DNA of 64,000 nucleotides from Promerops cafer (Eukaryota > Chordata > Aves > Passeriformes > Nectariniidae), in assembly GCA_013398275.1 (NCBI GenBank), contig VZSE01013367.1, positions 622,200 to 686,199 on the forward strand, written 5' to 3'. The translations under genes and the position numbers were made by a program. Shown here piece after piece: positions 1 to 10,828 of the stretch. Numbering within the stretch: position 1 is the stretch's first letter; every line of letters begins with the position of its first letter. The notes under the pieces were generated by a model. It saw only the letters and a list, made by a program, of their open reading frames with translations, made no database searches and had not been told where the DNA came from.

Positions 1-2410
1 AGATAGCGTCTGCAGACGCTAGGCATTGACATAGACATTGATGCTTTTCTTTGTGCCTCAAAATTTGGCTACACTGCTGATGGCGTGGGGAATCACTAAA
101 TAATAACTTTGCTATGCTTGGTAGTAATAAAGGTACTCTCATCTGTACTTATTGGGAGGATGGCACTGGAGTGTGCATGATGGGAGGGTTGTACAGACTA
201 GCAGGTAAGTCTCTAGTTTTCACTGGGTGCTGGGTACGTGAAGACGAGAAGAAGGAAGCACTCTGAAGTATCAAGTTGAATTTAGCTGTAGAATTTATTC
301 TCACTAGATGTTGTAGGTGACCAAGAATATAAATGATATTAGTTATTCAAGTCCATTGGTGGGTAATAAATGGAATGGTTTTAGTAATGGTTTGGCTTTA
401 TTAACTCCCTAAAGAACTGGGTACTAGAAGAGTAGGTGGACACTTTCCCAAGCACTTGGCACTAGCTGTTGGTGAGACAGGATATTTGGTGTGATGGGCC
501 TTTAGTCTGTCTACCCTTATGAACTTTGCAATAAACATTTTGCAATGACAATCAATGTAAGTTGTAGTCTTGAGAATGATGGATAGTTAGTAATATTAAA
601 AGCTATAACAAGGTCCTACAGCAGCTCTTCCATTTCAATATTCCTTGCTCTGTCCTTGCAGCACTCTGTGCAAAAGCCCAGTTCTCTACACTCTAAGAAG
701 TTGACAAGCATCAGGTAGCACAGGTCCTTCTATCAGAACTGGTGGTAGGGACTTGCTCAACCTGTGATTACTAAGTCATACTGATCTCCTACTATGCTGT
801 GCTCTTGAAATGGCAGTGTTTCAGAAGCAGTTTAATTAAGTCTGAGGTCCTTTGGTGTTGATACACGAGCTGATATTAAATGTCGTTGTTCTAGACTTTG
901 ACAAATATGTTAATTATATTCTGTGTTCTCTAAGTGCTGTAACTGCAATACTGTTCACTTTCTGTCCTGACTTTTGCTGCCTGTGTTGTGAAATGGCCTG
1001 ACATATATCTGGTTTACAGGTGCCAGTGTTTTCAAGCAAGGTGAAATGATACCAATATATGAATTCCAAGGTCTTTTTGAAATGAACCACTACATGTGTC
1101 TAGCAGTAGTACATAATAAGCCTTCTTTCAAATGCCAATTGAGCAACAAAGCTGCTGCCATCTCAGTGTTCTGTATACTTTTGAGAAGTCAAATGGCCAG
1201 TGTTAAGAAAAGCATGTATCCTGTATCAAAAGTGTAAGACATAAATGAAGCAACTGGGGACAAAGCTTACCCAGACCCCTTCCTTATTTTCAAAAACCTT
1301 AAATAAGTTTAAATTTTAAATCTGGTGTTCATTCATGGACTATGCTTGTAACATTCAGATTTGTTTCTGTGAGTTACATGGCTGGGAAAGGAAGAAATTT
1401 TGGAGCATAGTGAAGTTTTTTCAGAAATCACACACCTCTGTGTCTGCTTGGGAAGAATGTAAATGTGGCTGTGTTTCCTCATGATTGTCCAGAAGATAGC
1501 CTCTTCGGCATTCCACCGGACAGCCACCTGTCTGCCTGTAATAAATGATGGCTATAAAGGGAAGTGATTGCAGCTATGATACAGCCAGAGGCATTTGTTT
1601 ATATTCTTATAATATGTATCAGATTGAATGGAAATTATCACTTACAATTGACAAATGGAGAGTGGAGATAGTTGGTGGGTATGAGGAAGCTCAGTAAGAG
1701 CTGGACCAGCTGCAAACTTTCTCCAGTGAAGGCTGTCACCAGAAAGCAGGTGTCAAGCCACCTAGTGATGAATGGTGAAGCTGGAGACTTGCCTGTGTTA
1801 ATGATCCACATATCTTTGTATAGCAGCTCACAGTCAGTAAAGCCTTTTGTTGCTACTCAGAAAGGCTCCTGATGGGTAAAGGCTGTCATTTTGGGCATGG
1901 AGTGTGTAATTCAGTAAATGGGGGGGCAAAGCAGAGGAGTATTCTTGAGCATTTCTCCAGAAGAGTAGCACTGACATGCAGTGTTTCCCCTCATAGTTTA
2001 AGCATTGGCAAGACCAGATGGCTGAACCCAAGGAGAGCACATCTGGCGGGATGCAGAAATGCTATTATATGTTACTATAATGATAATACTGTTGTGTGAA
2101 CAGGGGGAAGGGATACTCCTCAGAACATTTTCAGATCAATTAATTGCCTTACATGACTGCTTTCCTGAATGGCTGCTACTATTTCTCCTTCTTATCTCTG
2201 TGTAGATACAACACTTCCTTCTCCAGATCCAGAAACTCAGTATGTTCAAGTGAGAAGTCTAAGAACTGATTAGTGAGCTGGAGAGAGAAAATGCATTCAA
2301 TCTGAAAACAGGCTGAATGTTTTAAGTTCCCACTAGCATCTGATCTTTTTTGTCAAGTCTTTGGAGGGATACTGGAACTAAAGAAAAATCTTGGACTAGA
2401 GATGGAAAAA
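1..2410. other. Unique non-coding DNA
   Basis: No coding exon, RNA gene or recognisable transposon was seen here. The only reading frames are short (up to about 75 codons), overlap on both strands and show no protein-like composition or start context. The stretch is moderately AT-rich and most likely intergenic or intronic. Confidence 0.6.
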
Positions 2411-2890
2411 TGTCATGGCTTAACCCCAGCTGGCAATGAAGCACCACCCATCTGCTCCCTCATTTCCCATAACAGGATGAGGGGAGGAAGGATGAGAATC
2501 AGAAGAGTAAAAGTGAGAAACTTCATGGGTTGCAATAAAGACAGTTTAATAGGTCAAGAAAAAGCCATGCACACAAGCATAGCAAAGCAAAGCAAGGAAT
2601 TAATTCACCATTTCCCATGGTCAGGCAGGTATTCAGCCATCTCCAGGAAAGCAGAGCTCCATCATGTATGAAGATTACTTTAGAAGACAAATACTGTAAC
2701 TCTGATCATCCCCCCTTTCCTTCTCCCTCCCTCCCTTATATGCTGAGCATGGTGCCATATGATATGTGATATCCCTTTGATCAGTTGAGGTCAGCTGTAC
2801 TGGCTGTGTCTATTCCCAACTCATTTTGCATGCCCAGACTCTTTGCTGGTGGGGTAGTGTTAGGAGAAACTATCTGAACCAAAACCAGCA
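2411..2890 (-). mobile_element. Solo LTR of an avian endogenous retrovirus, internally shortened
   Basis: The plus strand begins TGTCATGGCTTAACCCCAGC and ends in ACCAGCA, so the sense strand (minus) starts TGCTGG and ends CATGACA, the usual TG...CA boundaries. In sense orientation the 3' part contains an ATTAAA polyadenylation signal (plus-strand TTTAAT at 2545-2550). It matches the copy at 45326-45920 closely over the ATTAAA-to-end segment, so the two belong to one family. Near its sense 5' end, the segment carried by the 45 kb copy after its first few dozen bases (roughly 100 bp or more) appears to be missing, which explains the shorter length. No gag, pol or env remnant lies beside it, so it is a solo LTR. 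No target-site duplication is evident. Family assignment is from remembered avian LTR sequence. Confidence 0.8.
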
Positions 2891-5800
2891 TAAGAAACAA
2901 TTTCTCAAGGCAAGTAACACCATCTGTGGTGCTTGCCATAAATATAAAACAAGAGTGGACAAATATCTAGAAAATATGCAGCTGGTAGAAGCAGTGAACT
3001 ATATGCACTCCATGATTTGCAGGACAGCTTTTTGAATTCTACATGTGAAGATATATTCCTGCAGATACCTCTAGTGATGTGCCATATTCTTATTTCCTGC
3101 ATGAAGCTATTTGGAGGTGAGGTTGTTGAAAGAAATGAAGTAGGAGTGGCTGCAGAAGCAAAGTGCAGGTGAGAGTGCTTCAGTACAGGTCAGTTCCATT
3201 CTTTGTGCTTTTCTCTCATTTTTTGTATGAAGGAATAAAGATAGCATTGCCATCTATATTGTGTAGAGAGGAACCCTATGGAAAGTGCAACAAGATCTAG
3301 AACAACTTAATGTCTTCTCACCCTTCTGTTGGTCTCTGAAAATGGGCCCATATGGGCGCAGTCTATCTGTGAGTCTGTGGGCTACAGAGCTGACTTGACT
3401 GAAAGCTCCTCAAGAGAGAGGCTCATCACATAGCTACTGTCAGGAGTAGGAATTGACTGGGTTATAAGGTGCCTTGTGCTCTTCTTTCTGTTTACTAAAG
3501 TACTGCCATATGGCTGGTAGGAGAGGCTACCCCCCTAATTCTTGGAGTCTTGGCCTAAAGCTGTCTTTTCAGTTTGGTAGAAAACATGTCCCAAATCTCT
3601 GAGAACTCATTACTCCTGCTGGATGATAAGTTCAGGGATTGCTTCCAGTCAACTCTGTCCAAGGACTTTCAACTTGGAAATTTTCTGTCCTGAAAATATA
3701 CTGAATACTACTAGGGAAAGGGTTGTACATGAGCTGGGTGATTGAAAACAACATTACAGAAAAGCGAAACATTTGAAAGAAACTCCACTTTTTTTCCTCA
3801 TGCATTAGCTCTGCTGGCAGCTGCTACTTTAGGTTTCCCCAACAACACAGGAAGCTATTGGATACAAATAAACTCTCCTTCCTTTTTTTATGCTGCTTAC
3901 AGTTAGAAGATGAATGTTTATTTGTCTGGCTTCAAATGGAACAGCAAACTGTTCTGACTGCAGACCGATTGGCTTTGGCTTGCTTCCCTGTCTTAAATTT
4001 CTTCTCACACTTCATGTTTGTGCAGTGAGAAGGCTCCTTGCCAGGGACCTGGCATAGATAGAGTTCACTGCTCTACACACTGCTGTCTGGTCTTGCTAGG
4101 ACAGAATGTTCATTGCATCAATTCATAAATCACAGGATGCATGATGTGATCAATACATCCCATCCATATTGAAATTTTGCTAATCAGCTTCTCCAGGAAA
4201 GTAGGAGGCCAAACTTAGTACATATACACTTCAAATCCTGTTATATCTTTCAACATGCTGTTTCAGGGGATTTTGTCACAGATATTGGTGCTGTAAAGTC
4301 TCTAAAGCAGTAATTATGATGTGTTTCTGCTTATGAACCATTGTTCAACAGTAGGACATTATTTTTATACCCATGTTTAGAATTATGTGTTTATTTTAAG
4401 TTTAATGTCACAATTGTGGGCTTGTATTCTTAGTTCTGCCACCAACTCCTGTGCCCTGTAGAACTTACTATTGGTCTCTGTCCTGTACTTTTGATGGGAC
4501 AGCAATACTTTTGAAACCACTCCAAAGTCTTAGGCAAGATGAACCACCCAAAGAATGTTTTGTGAATAAACTGCTTGGCTGAAAGGTAAAGCAGAAACTC
4601 AAAAATTCCTTTGTTAATTTCATAATATCTTACTGTTTGAAAAAAGAAATCAACTATCCTTCTTTTAAAGCTTTCAACAGAATAGTTTTGACACTTGTTT
4701 TAAACCTGAAAATCCTTACAATAGGAAAAAACCTGTTTATTGCCTTAGCTTTACTGTACTTTTCTTGGTGGGCTACACAGCAATTCTTGTCATCTTTTAA
4801 TACAGAGAAGGACAAAATGGTGTTTTAAGGGTGAATCTAAGGCAGTCTGAATTTATCCACTCAGACCTGGTACTGAGGTGATAATAAAGTACTTATAACT
4901 TTGTGTAGATAAATGCCACTTTGTTGTGGTATCGGGAGTAAGGTCTGTGCAGTTTTAACAATTAAATTAGCTATGGGCAGCAATTAGGTGTTGTCTCCTA
5001 AATATATTTGTTAGCAGGTGCAGACACATACCTAGATTTGTGATGTGTGATTGGGTGAAAGATATGTCTTTAAAAAACCCCAAAACATTGAAAAGCAAAA
5101 TCATGTAACAAAACAATCAACTCCTGCTCACCTTTGGAGGTTCACTTTCTGATGTCTGATGGAACATTATAGATCTGAAGGGCAGTGCTGTTGCATTCAT
5201 CTGACTGGTATTTTAGTAATAGCTTAATTTGCTGCAGCTTCAGCATAGTTGTGCTTGCCCACTTTAGAGTTTAACTGAGTATTATCTTTCATGTTCTTAC
5301 TCCTCTGCCTTCTTGTAGCTGAAGCTGAAAGTTTCTGCTGCCATATTCTTTTGGGAACACTGACTTTCATTCAGAGATACATTTGAGCTATGGAAACATT
5401 CAAAATTAAATAGAAAAAGATAACAGGCAGGCAGTGACAGCATATCTCACCAGTATAGTGCTAAATTAATTAAACACTGTGAACTCATTAGTAAAGTTAT
5501 GGAAGATACAGGAGGCCATAATATATATTGATTGCCACTTGGATATTTTCATAACACAAACTGCTCTGGATTGGGTGTGGGTTTTCTTTTTCCAGCCAGG
5601 ACTTTTGTACATAGAACAATGGCCTTTACTCCAGTCTGGAAAGTCCTCTCTGTTTCATCAGCACAGATGTATGAAAAAAAAAAAAAAACAGTGGAGAATG
5701 AGAGGAACTGAAAAGGATCAAATTATTCTGTAGAGGATACTGTCAGTGGAGGCAAAAATGAGTGTGAGCTGATAAAAGCTGTTGTAGTGCTAATGAGAAG

Positions 5801-6585
5801 CAATGGGCTGAGCATGGCTGCTCAGTGTGCTTCGGAGACAAGGGTGTCTTAACTCTGCTTTTGGTAGGGAAACTTTCCATCTTTGTCCTCTCTATTCACA
5901 TTGACAAAATCCGTGGGAACTTTGGCAGTATGAAGCACCTGTAAATGTTTCAGTAAGAATTTGTGTAGCTTGGTGTCCTGTTTGATGATGGCACTATTGC
6001 ATACTTGGAGAAGAACAGTAGCGTTTGGAAATCTAGCAGCTTAGGGGCTTCCTGAACCAAAATTTTCCTATTCACTGCTCTGATGAACTACATTTAGCAA
6101 AGCAAGAGGGGGAGCTGTGTAACTTAGATCTTCTTTGATACCTGAAATATACTCAGAAGTGAAAGCAAAATACCTTTAGTCAACTATAGAGGTGGTTGTA
6201 GGGCAGCAGTGCCCTGGCTGTTTTGATGTACTCAAAAGAGCAAAGTTCATCTTTAAAATAGTGGGAAGGAGTTAAATGAAACCCTGTGATCTGGAAGAAG
6301 ATAAGACTGGAAAATACAATCTGTATGGAGCATTGTTTCAGTCCAGAAGAGGTCTTGTTTGTTTGGTGTAGGATATGAATCACAAGAGGAGCTAGTTCTC
6401 ACTCCATAAATTTGTAAGTAATTTTTGACTTTGTCTTGTTGTGGAAAGAAAATGTATCCTTGTTAATATGGTTGCAAAGAGGCCTGCCATTGTGTAAAAC
6501 AGAAGTTTAATTATAGCAGGGTCCCTTCAACACTTAAAGCTTTCTCAGAGCACTCACAGTTTGTATATGAAACAGAACTGATTCC
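2891..6585. other. Unique non-coding DNA
   Basis: No gene or recognisable repeat apart from short A/T runs. The two longest frames (4637-4828 and 5479-5733, both plus strand) are low-complexity and have no splice or start support. A 15-base A run at 5674-5688 is not preceded by any transposon I recognise. Confidence 0.55.
5674..5688 (+). repeat. A15 homopolymer
   Basis: Uninterrupted run of 15 adenines. No AATAAA or retrotransposon body is recognisable just upstream, so it is probably a simple repeat and not a retrocopy tail. Confidence 0.7.
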
Positions 6586-7471
6586 TGTGAGACTAGAAAG
6601 TTAATGGTTAATGGCTCAAACAATCAACCATTTGCAAAAGCAGCAGTGATTTGCTGACCATGTGCAGGGTCACAGCCCAGGTGCAGAGGGTTGAAAAACC
6701 ACCACCGGATGCTACAAGCTGGGTTTGAGCCAGATAAGGGAAAAGGCTGATAAGAAGCAGATCCTGTGAGATGGGATTTTAGCACAAGTGCTTTTTGTCA
6801 TGGCAATATCCTTATACAAGTGGCTCAGGTGTGAAAACTCCCTGAGAAGTATCAGCATTCACATGTAGGCCTCAAGTTATTTGCCCCTTCTGATGAGCCA
6901 TAGTTGGCTCAACAACTGATGTGAGAGGCAGCTGTAACATCTTAAAAGTTGTCATAAATCATCAAAGACTCTGAAAGTGCTCTGTGATCCCCCATGTGTT
7001 ACACCAGACAGTGTAAAATTCCCCAGTCCAGGGGAGGTACCTGGACATTCCCACCTGGAACCTGAGCATATATTAAACCATTGAACTTTGTGTTTTGTGG
7101 GCTTCCTCACCCCTGGATTAAGACTGTGACCATCTCTTCCACCAATGGACATTGAAATTGCAACAATCAAGTTTCATCGCTGAATCCAAGGGTGGTGACT
7201 ATGTACATTTCTACTCTTATCGTTTCTTTCTCTTTCTTTCCTTTCTGTTACACATTTTCTTAGGTGTTATTTTTATGCTTTTAGACTGCTTTTTGATTTG
7301 CTTTTCTAACCAAAATGGCTGCAAGTACCTTGTTCTACCTTAATGTTCTAAAGTTTGCAAGTAAAAATTTGTCATTGAACCCTCCTGAGAACTTTGTTGT
7401 TTCTCCATACACTGCGCAGAGTAAATCAAACAACCTTCCCCTAAACAAACTGAGCAGACCAGGGCATAACA
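6586..7471 (+). mobile_element. Near-complete solo LTR (second avian LTR family)
   Basis: The element begins TGTGAGAC and ends CATAACA, giving the short TGT...ACA terminal inverted repeat expected of an LTR. It is flanked by ATTCC (6581-6585) and CTTCC (7472-7476), a 5-bp target duplication with one mismatch. A TATA-like GCATATATTAAA lies near 7065, followed by the pyrimidine-rich CTCTTATCGTTTCTTTCTC stretch near 7213. The body from about 7070 to 7470 resembles an avian ERV LTR I recall, but I cannot give a database family name. No internal retroviral sequence follows, so it is a solo LTR left by recombination. It belongs to a different family from the copies at 2411 and 45326. Confidence 0.75.
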
Positions 7472-8222
7472 CTTCCTTGCTTAGAACTGGGCTATGAGGC
7501 TTGGCATATGAAGAACATTTATGTGTGAGTGGCTGGGCTGAAGATATACACTGGAGAAGGGACAATGAGGACAGGAGCCTGCACTGTTCTTGATTGTGCA
7601 TGTTATTAGCCCAAAAAGGAATAGGCTGTGAACAATCCAACCAACTCAGTCTCAGCCACAGATTCCTGGCAAATAGATGCTATTTAGGACTGGCATCTAT
7701 TTGAAGAAATCTATAAATCAGAAAGCTATTACTTGTGAGACAAAGTGATAAAAACATATCACATCACATATGTGGGATTTCCTCTTTCTTACAGGTTTAC
7801 TGCTTGTTCCTTCTCCCCACCTTTTAAGGAGAATAAGGGATTTGAGTAATTTGTTGGGTTTTGCATGTGTGTTATTTTCTTACTTTTTCCTGACCTGCTG
7901 GTTTCTCTTCTTTTCTCTGTACCTGGACTTTCCAAGCTGGCATATATCTTTAGCATGAATGTGAAGTCATGCAGCTCTGGTACAAGGCCATCCCCTTTCC
8001 CTTCTTTACCCCCATACATATGTGCCAATGCATTAAGAATCAGTCAAGAGGACTCCTACAAAAAAAAAAAGTACTGACTTATTTCTGCTCCTTCTACCAC
8101 CCTAGGGCTCCTTGTGCAGTATTTAAGCATTATTGTTAGCAGGATGGTGATCCAACCTCCCTTTGGGGTGCTTGGAAACCCTAAGTGGATTAGGCTTTTA
8201 TCTCACTCTTGAGGGTTTCCTC
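7472..8222. other. Unique non-coding DNA
   Basis: No gene or mobile element recognised. There is a short A run near 8060. Reading frames on both strands are short and mutually overlapping. Confidence 0.5.
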
Positions 8223-8251
8223 CACACACACACAGACACACACACACACAG

Positions 8252-8283
<32 letters not shown>

Positions 8284-8311
8284 ACACACACGTGCACACA
8301 CTCTCTCTCTC
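8223..8311. repeat. (CA)n / (CT)n microsatellite
   Basis: About 78 bases of CA dinucleotide repeat interrupted by CAGA and GTG units, ending in a run of CT. The two ORFs that cross it (repeated Thr-His on plus, repeated Val-Cys on minus) are artefacts of the repeat. It is likely length-polymorphic. Confidence 0.97.
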
Positions 8312-9060
8312 AGCTGTGTGCTTATTCTCAAGTTTCAATCTAGATGGTGACCTCTGCATTTTGTTCTGTTGCAGTAGGTGGGGCACAAAGGGACCCTGTT
8401 CTCTCTCCTTTCTTTTCCCAGACATCCTGCATGCAGGTGAGTAGTCTTCCTATACAGAACTGATGGCACTTCCATCTCAAGTAAATCAGTGCTGCCTCTA
8501 CCTGGGCTGCTGGACAGGAACAGGAGATATAAAATCTCTGGTCCTCCTTTTGTAACAGTTTTGCCCCGTGTGAGGAGTGTGTCCCATGGCAGTATATCCT
8601 TAGTGCATAATTTGCTCTGGAGCTGAGTTTTAACAGTGATAATTACCTTCCCTGTAGTTTTCCAATAAGGAACCACCACATGCTTTACATGGGTTAATGA
8701 GTTAAGTACCCCATGTGACATCAGTCTCTCTCATTATATTTGTTCCAGGGGAATGAAGGAAACTAAGCATTATGATGGGAATTGACAACAACTTGTAGCC
8801 TCATGCAGACCACACAGCTCTTTCCACTAAATGAAAGGGCACATTCACTCTGAGCTGGATAGCTTTTGGGTCCTGACTTGCAGCCACTAGCTCATGACGC
8901 TAGGCAATGCTTCCTCGTCTCCTTGTCTCTTTCTTTTTCACTTTGGCTCTTCCATCTGCTCACCTGAACAAATCCAAGAGAAGAGAGCCAACAACAAATA
9001 ACACGGGGTGGGAATCTTTCCACTGCACCCTCTCCCCACCCCCCCTCCTGTCCATACAAG
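8312..9060. other. Unique non-coding DNA
   Basis: No supported gene. The longest frame is a minus-strand 128-codon ORF (8335-8721) that shares bases with other frames and shows no domain. Confidence 0.5.
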
Positions 9061-9215
9061 ATTGATAATGAAACCGATACCTTTCACCAGCGTAATTTTC
9101 ATATTTAATGAGCGTGACTCAGAAACTATTACATTAATTAGTCAAATCCCACAAACCGTTAATGGTGCACGCGGTAATTAATATTGTATTCAATTAAAAG
9201 CTGACCTGTTTCAGG
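9061..9215. promoter_or_regulatory. Candidate conserved non-coding element / enhancer
   Basis: AT-rich, non-repetitive block with two separate TAATTA homeodomain cores (ATTAATTA at 9133-9140 and TAATTA at 9175-9180), a TGACTCAG AP-1/MAF-like site near 9115 and retained CpGs (GCGTG, CACGCGG). This clustered texture is typical of vertebrate developmental enhancers and differs from the surrounding sequence. Conservation was not measured, so the call is an inference. Confidence 0.45.
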
Positions 9216-9430
9216 TGCCTTCCCCTGGTTTGGGGGGCTCTTTGCAGACAGCGTATGTTCCAGTGCCTGAGGCCAAGCCTTTTATTTTGTTCCAGTGGTG
9301 GGCGAGGGAGGTATTTTTTTTCCTGTTTAGATTTTATGGTTTTTTTTCTCCATGAACATATGCTGGTTTCTCCCCCCAGCCCCCGCCCCTCCATCTCCAA
9401 ACGTGCTGCTCTCACTATACAGACAACCTG

Positions 9431-9720
9431 CTTGCTGTGATTTATGGGTTAGCACAGCGCGGGACTCACAGACTGGAAAATTTCCAGTTTACACAAGAAT
9501 TCCCTGAAAAATGAGCTTGGTTAATTTATTTCTTTCATTAACGAGTTTGAACTGTGAGATAATCTTTCTGAAACCCACTATCCTCGCCTTCACAAACCCT
9601 GAGAAGCAAATAGGGTCCCTGTTCTGCTTCCACAGGGCTCAAAATCACACCTTAACTAGCTGTGGACAAAAATGTGTCATCAAAACTTATTTTTGAAACT
9701 TATTTAAAGAGGAGAGGGTT
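9431..9720. promoter_or_regulatory. Candidate conserved non-coding element
   Basis: Non-repetitive block 200 bases beyond the previous candidate, perhaps part of the same regulatory cluster. It contains the near-palindrome CTGGAAAATTTCCAG (9473-9487; paired TTCC/GGAA halves as in STAT- or NFAT-type sites), a TTAATTTATT run and retained CpGs (GCGCGGG). No coding frame or splice structure was found. Confidence 0.35.
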
Positions 9721-10368
9721 TTTTTCTCACCTGAAGGTAAGGGGTGGAGGTCCTAAGTCCTAATGTTAATGCTGCAGTTCTGCTCATCTGAATTAGCTCA
9801 CTGCTATATCCTACTGAAGCCTGTGGAGCTGCTGCTCATTGGTTCTGTGGGAGGAGGGTGCAGGCTTTAGGATAAGCCCCATCCTGTTCAGCTGTGGTTC
9901 ACTGCTTGCCTAAAATCCACAGACAATATCCAGTAGTTTCCTGTGCTGTTTCCTCCTGTTCAGGATGAGGTGAAGAGTTGTGCATAGGTCCAGTCCTGAT
10001 GCTTCTGTCTGCTGATGTCATCTGAGGACCACTGATTACGGCTGGGGTTGTTGCTTTGTATCAGTTTGGGCCATTCCGTCAGAATAATTAACAACAGCAT
10101 TGATTGTGGTATGCTACAACTACTACTACTACCTATTACCATTAGTATTAGTATTTCATTTATTTATTTATTTTTGTAGTGTGTGTCTGTTTTGTTTGGG
10201 ATTTTTTTTCCTTTTTCATTTTTCCTCTGTTGTCCTGGTCACAGTTATGGTATGTTTCTATAATACTTCTACTCCATTCTGAATGGCTTGGAGTGTGCTA
10301 GCTAATCCCTTCAGCATATTCAGATACCTTGCTTGAGCTCTCTCTCATTTTCCCATGTTCTGACATAA
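9721..10368. other. Non-coding DNA with a TTTA simple repeat
   Basis: Includes a short TTTA tandem run (about 10156-10174) and T-rich sequence. No gene recognised. Confidence 0.5.
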
Positions 10369-10828
10369 GAAGGATATGGACCTGTTGGAGCAAGTCCAGA
10401 GGAGGGCCATGAAGTTGATAAGAGGACTGGTGCCTATGAAGACAGGCTGAGAAATGTGGGGCTGTTCAGCCTGGAGAAGAGCAGGTTATGTGAAGACCTC
10501 ACAGCAACCTTACGGTATCTGAAAAGGGCCTACAGGGAAGCCAAAGAGGAACTCTTCATCAGGAACTGCAGTGATAGACCATGGGTACAGATTGAAAGAG
10601 GGAAGGCTAGATATTAGGAAGAAATTCTTTACTGTGAGGGCAGTGAGACACTGGAAGAGGTTGCCCTGGGAGGTGGTAGATGCCCCAGTCACAGCAGTGT
10701 TCAAGGACAGGTTGGATAAGGCCTTGAGCAACCTGGTCTAGTGATGTCTGTGGCCATGGCAGGGAGTGGCTGGGACTAGATGATCTTTAGGGTCCATTCA
10801 AACCCCTTAACATTCTGTGATTTTGTGA
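10369..10828 (+). mobile_element. CR1 LINE, 5'-truncated 3' end
   Basis: Strong match to the avian CR1 3' region in sense orientation: ATGGACCTGTTGGAGCAAGT, GCCTGGAGAAGAGCAGG, AGGAAGAAATTCTTTACTGT and TGGGACTAGATGATCTTTAG occur in the expected order, ending in the tail ACATTCTGTGATTTTGTG. CR1 normally encodes a gag-like protein and an endonuclease/reverse transcriptase; only the last ~460 bases survive here, with no intact coding sequence. The close fit to the consensus suggests it is one of the younger copies in the window. Confidence 0.95.

Noticed and set aside
8163..8444. 93-codon plus-strand ORF with a Thr-His repeat and its minus-strand Val-Cys partner
   Set aside because: Both are translations of the CA microsatellite and have no coding support.
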